Shown in pieces: positions 14,737 to 16,970 of a stretch of 16,970 nt of DNA. Each line of letters starts with the position of its first letter. Position 1 is the first letter of the stretch. Below the pieces are notes generated by a model, which was not told where the DNA came from, searched no databases, and was given only the letters and a program-made list of their open reading frames with translations. The DNA is from OMOG01 sp041485845 (lineage in GTDB: Bacteria; Acidobacteriota; Terriglobia; Bryobacterales; Bryobacteraceae), in NCBI GenBank assembly GCA_041485845.1, contig JBGPKH010000128.1, forward strand, positions 1-16,970. The letters are read 5' to 3'. The position numbers were made by a program, and so were the translations under genes.

Positions 14737-15980
14737 TGCGGATCAGCGACATTCGGGCGACCACGGTCACGGTCCCTCTGGAAGCCCCGCTGCGCCACGC
14801 CAATGGCTGCCATTGGGGCCGCTTCGTCCGCACCATCGTAGAAGTGGAGACCGATAACGGACTCGTGGGACTTGGCGAGATGGGCGGCGGCGGCGAGTCG
14901 GCCGAAGCGGTATTCCGTGCCATGAAGTCGTACCTGGTCGGACGCGATCCCGCGCGCCTCGAGGAGATGCGGTTTCTCATCGCCAACCCTACCGCATCAC
15001 TATACAACAATCGCACGCAGGTCCTGGCCGCGTTGGAATTCGCCTGCCTCGATATCCTGGGACAGGCCTGGGGTGTGCCCGTTTGCGACATTCTGGGCGG
15101 GCGGCTGCGCGACCGCGTCAACTTCGCCACCTACTCCTTCTTCCGCTATCCCGATCCGCGCACCGGAGCCGGCGAAGTGCGCACCATCGAGCAGGTGGTG
15201 GAAAACGTCTGCGCGCTGAAGCGGCGATTCGGTTTTACGACCCACAAGATCAAGGCCGGCGTGTTTCCTCCCGATTACGAACTGGAGGTCTATCGCGCGG
15301 TCGCCGACGCCTTTCCCGGAGACTCGCTGCGCTTCGACCCCAACGCCGTCTGGTCCACCGAGCAGGCCATCCGTTTCGGCCAGGCCATCGAAGGACTGCG
15401 CAACGACTACCTGGAAGACCCTGTTTTCGGCCTCGCCGGCATGCGCCGCACGCGCCAGATGGTGCGGGTTCCGCTGGCCACCAACACCGTAGTCTTAAAC
15501 TTCGAACAACTCGCCGCCAACGCGCGGGACACGGCGGTGGACGTGATCCTGCTCGACACCACCTTTTGGGGCGGCATCCGCGCGTGCGTCAAGGCGGCCG
15601 CCGTTTGCGAGACGTTCCAACTCGGAGTGGCGGTGCATTCGTCGGGCGAGCTGGGAATTCAGTTGGCGACCATGCTGCATCTCGGCGCCGTGATTCCCAA
15701 TCTCTCGTTCGCCGCCGACGCGCACTACCACCATTTGACGGACGATATCATTGAAGGCGGTCTGATGCATTACGAGGCGGGCGCCATCCGCGTGCCGGAA
15801 AAACCCGGGCTTGGCGTCAAGCTCGATCGGGAGAAATTGCGCGAGTATAGCGAACTTTACCAGCGGCTCGGCGGGTATCCCTACGATCAGGATCCCGGCC
15901 GGCCGGGTTGGACTCCGATCATTCCCAACGACCGCTGGGCGGATCCGTCGGACGCCCGGCCGGTGTCTATTCCGTATTGA
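14736..15980 (+). CDS. Enolase superfamily dehydratase, glucarate-dehydratase-like
   Basis: This 414-residue enzyme belongs to the mandelate racemase/muconate lactonizing/glucarate dehydratase group. The barrel shows the KxK base motif HKIKAGV (Lys171, Lys173), metal ligands Asp201 (FDPNAVW), Glu227 (YLEDP) and Asn250 (LATNTVV), and Asp274 (LLDTTFW) with His301 (VAVHSSGELG), which together form the His-Asp dyad. Asn as third ligand, the LATN and DxxFW motifs and the YLEDP segment point to the glucarate dehydratase subgroup, so dehydration of an acid sugar such as D-glucarate to the 2-keto-3-deoxy acid is the best guess. The reading frame runs back to 14400, but the ATG at 14736 begins the usual capping domain (MRISDIRATTVTVPLEAPLR). 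It diverges from the isomerase gene, with a palindrome covering its translation start. Group is sure; substrate uncertain. Confidence 0.
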   Translation: MRISDIRATTVTVPLEAPLRHANGCHWGRFVRTIVEVETDNGLVGLGEMGGGGESAEAVFRAMKSYLVGRDPARLEEMRFLIANPTASLYNNRTQVLAALEFACLDILGQAWGVPVCDILGGRLRDRVNFATYSFFRYPDPRTGAGEVRTIEQVVENVCALKRRFGFTTHKIKAGVFPPDYELEVYRAVADAFPGDSLRFDPNAVWSTEQAIRFGQAIEGLRNDYLEDPVFGLAGMRRTRQMVRVPLATNTVVLNFEQLAANARDTAVDVILLDTTFWGGIRACVKAAAVCETFQLGVAVHSSGELGIQLATMLHLGAVIPNLSFAADAHYHHLTDDIIEGGLMHYEAGAIRVPEKPGLGVKLDREKLREYSELYQRLGGYPYDQDPGRPGWTPIIPNDRWADPSDARPVSIPY

Positions 15981-15983
15981 TAT

Positions 15984-16036
15984 GGGTGACCGCAGGCAAA
16001 AGAAACCGGTTGGCAGGCGAAGGAGCCTGCCCCACC
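15984..16036. repeat. REP-like palindromic repeat
   Basis: The 70-base gap holds GGCAGGC (16012-16018) and GCCTGCC (16025-16031) around a six-base loop, plus another GCAGGC at 15992-15997 that can pair alternatively with the same right arm. The ends read GGGTGACC and, on the minus strand, GGTGGGGCAGGC. These match the ends of the repeat units at 4682-4765 (GGGTGACAGAC and GGTGGGACAGAC), so they look like one family. It may also act as a processing or termination hairpin after the dehydratase gene. Confidence 0.
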
Positions 16037-16050
16037 AATGAGGAACCCTC

Positions 16051-16970
16051 ATGCTGCCAGAACAATGGGAAACATTTAAGCGGGCCGCGCGGCGGGAGAA
16101 GCTGGACAAGATCCCCATGGCGCTGATCATCGATAGCCCATGGATGCCCGGCTACCTAGGCATCAAGCACCTGGACTACTTCCTCGACCCCGAGCTGTGG
16201 TTCCAGTCGAACCTGAAAATCATGCGGGAGTTTCCCGACATCATCTTCGTCCCGTCATGGTGGATGGAATATGGAATGGCCGCGGAGCCCTCGGTGCTGG
16301 GCGCCAAGATCAAGTTCTGGCAGGACAACACGCCGAGCGAATACCACACGCTCCAGCGCCTGGAAGACATCGATCGGTTCCCCGAGTATGAAGTGGAGGC
16401 GGACGGCTTCGCGGCGTTGACGCTGCATCGCATCGGCATGCACCGGCAGCGCATCCTGGACCACGGCTATATTCTCCCCATGGTGACGTCGCGCGGTCCG
16501 CTGTGTACCGCCGGTTTCGTCCGCGGCACGACGAACTTCATGATCGACCTGGTGGAAGACCCGGCGGGCGCTCACAAGCTGATCGACCTGTGCACTCGGG
16601 TGGTGATCGACTGGCTCAAGGCGCAGCACAAGGTGATGGGCGACACGGTGGAGAGCATTTTCATCCTGGACGACATCGTGGGCTTCATCAACGAAGACCA
16701 CTACATGGAGTTCGCGCACCCGTATCTGAAACGCATCTGCGACGCGTTCCCGGAGAACTGGATTAAGGTCTACCACAACGACGCCGAAGTGGATGCGTGC
16801 CTCGACCATCTGCCGGACGCCGGCTTCCACGTGCTCAACTGGGGCAAGCAGAAAGACATCCGCGAAGTGAAGCGGCGGGTGGGCGATCGCATGTGCCTGA
16901 TGGGCAATGTCAACCCGCTCGAAATCTGCGTGCGCGGCACGCCCGAGGAAGTTCGCGAAGCGACGCTCGA
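16051..16970 (+). CDS. Uroporphyrinogen decarboxylase superfamily protein, 3' end outside the window
   Basis: A frame opens at ATG 16051 and is still open at the window end (306 full codons). GAGGAA at 16040-16045 is a good ribosome binding site. The sequence begins MLPEQWETFKRAARREKLDK and has SPWMPGYLGIKHLDYFLDPE, FILDDIVGFINEDHYMEF, KVYHNDAEVDACLDHL and CLMGNVNPLEICVRGTPEEV. The last is the typical UroD/MtaA-type C-terminal barrel motif. The RQAGRY motif of true haem-pathway HemE is missing, so it is not a haem enzyme. It resembles the methyltransferase-like branch (MtaA/CmuA relatives), but where these have an HxC zinc motif this protein reads His-Asn-Asp. Any third ligand would lie beyond the edge. 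Superfamily is confident; reaction unknown. Smaller frames inside it (16140, 16503) are shadows. Confidence 0.
   Translation, partial: MLPEQWETFKRAARREKLDKIPMALIIDSPWMPGYLGIKHLDYFLDPELWFQSNLKIMREFPDIIFVPSWWMEYGMAAEPSVLGAKIKFWQDNTPSEYHTLQRLEDIDRFPEYEVEADGFAALTLHRIGMHRQRILDHGYILPMVTSRGPLCTAGFVRGTTNFMIDLVEDPAGAHKLIDLCTRVVIDWLKAQHKVMGDTVESIFILDDIVGFINEDHYMEFAHPYLKRICDAFPENWIKVYHNDAEVDACLDHLPDAGFHVLNWGKQKDIREVKRRVGDRMCLMGNVNPLEICVRGTPEEVREATL

Noticed and set aside
1..16970. CRISPR arrays, tRNA or rRNA genes, transposase or phage genes
   Set aside because: No regularly spaced repeats, RNA gene signatures or mobility enzymes were seen on either strand.

Overview
The window reads as chromosomal DNA of a high-GC, Gram-negative soil bacterium, most likely an Acidobacteriota member close to Solibacter/Bryobacter. 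This is inferred from the Oar-like TonB receptor of more than 1,100 residues, the small GTGGGRC(A/G)GRC-headed palindromic repeats, and the mix of plant-polymer and aromatic catabolism. No rRNA, tRNA, CRISPR array, integrase or transposase is visible.

Layout. (1) 1-3396: 3' part of a TonB-dependent outer-membrane receptor, closed by a strong intrinsic terminator. (2) 3527-4678: a Tat-type, probably exported DUF362 protein with its own extended -10 promoter. (3) 4682-4765: two palindromic repeat units in inverted orientation between convergent genes. (4) 4769-12211: an almost complete protocatechuate branch of the 3-oxoadipate pathway. pobA lies on the minus strand, divergent from a tightly packed plus-strand operon pcaI-pcaJ-pcaH-pcaG-pcaB-pcaL(DC)-DUF2071, with several 4-base stop/start overlaps. 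(5) 12183-14693, minus strand: a secreted GH10 xylanase and a divergent xylose-isomerase-family protein. (6) 14736-15980: a glucarate-dehydratase-like enolase superfamily enzyme, divergent from the isomerase gene, with a palindrome touching its start codon. (7) 15984-16036: a third palindromic repeat. (8) 16051 to the window end: the 5' part of a uroporphyrinogen-decarboxylase-superfamily protein, still open at the edge.

How the genes fit together. PobA hydroxylates 4-hydroxybenzoate to protocatechuate. PcaGH cleaves the ring to 3-carboxy-cis,cis-muconate, PcaB lactonises it, and the PcaC half of PcaL decarboxylates the lactone. The PcaD half hydrolyses the enol-lactone to 3-oxoadipate, and PcaIJ activates it with CoA. 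Only the thiolase PcaF and a dedicated regulator are missing. The neighbouring xylanase, sugar isomerase and acid-sugar dehydratase suggest joint use of hemicellulose and cell-wall phenolics.

The least ordinary features are a repeat element translated in frame inside the start of pcaJ, compensatory base changes between the two repeat copies at 4682-4765, a DUF2071 gene translationally coupled to the pca operon, a xylose isomerase homologue that keeps every metal ligand but has changed active-site loops, and a UroD-like protein whose HxC-type zinc motif reads H-N-D.
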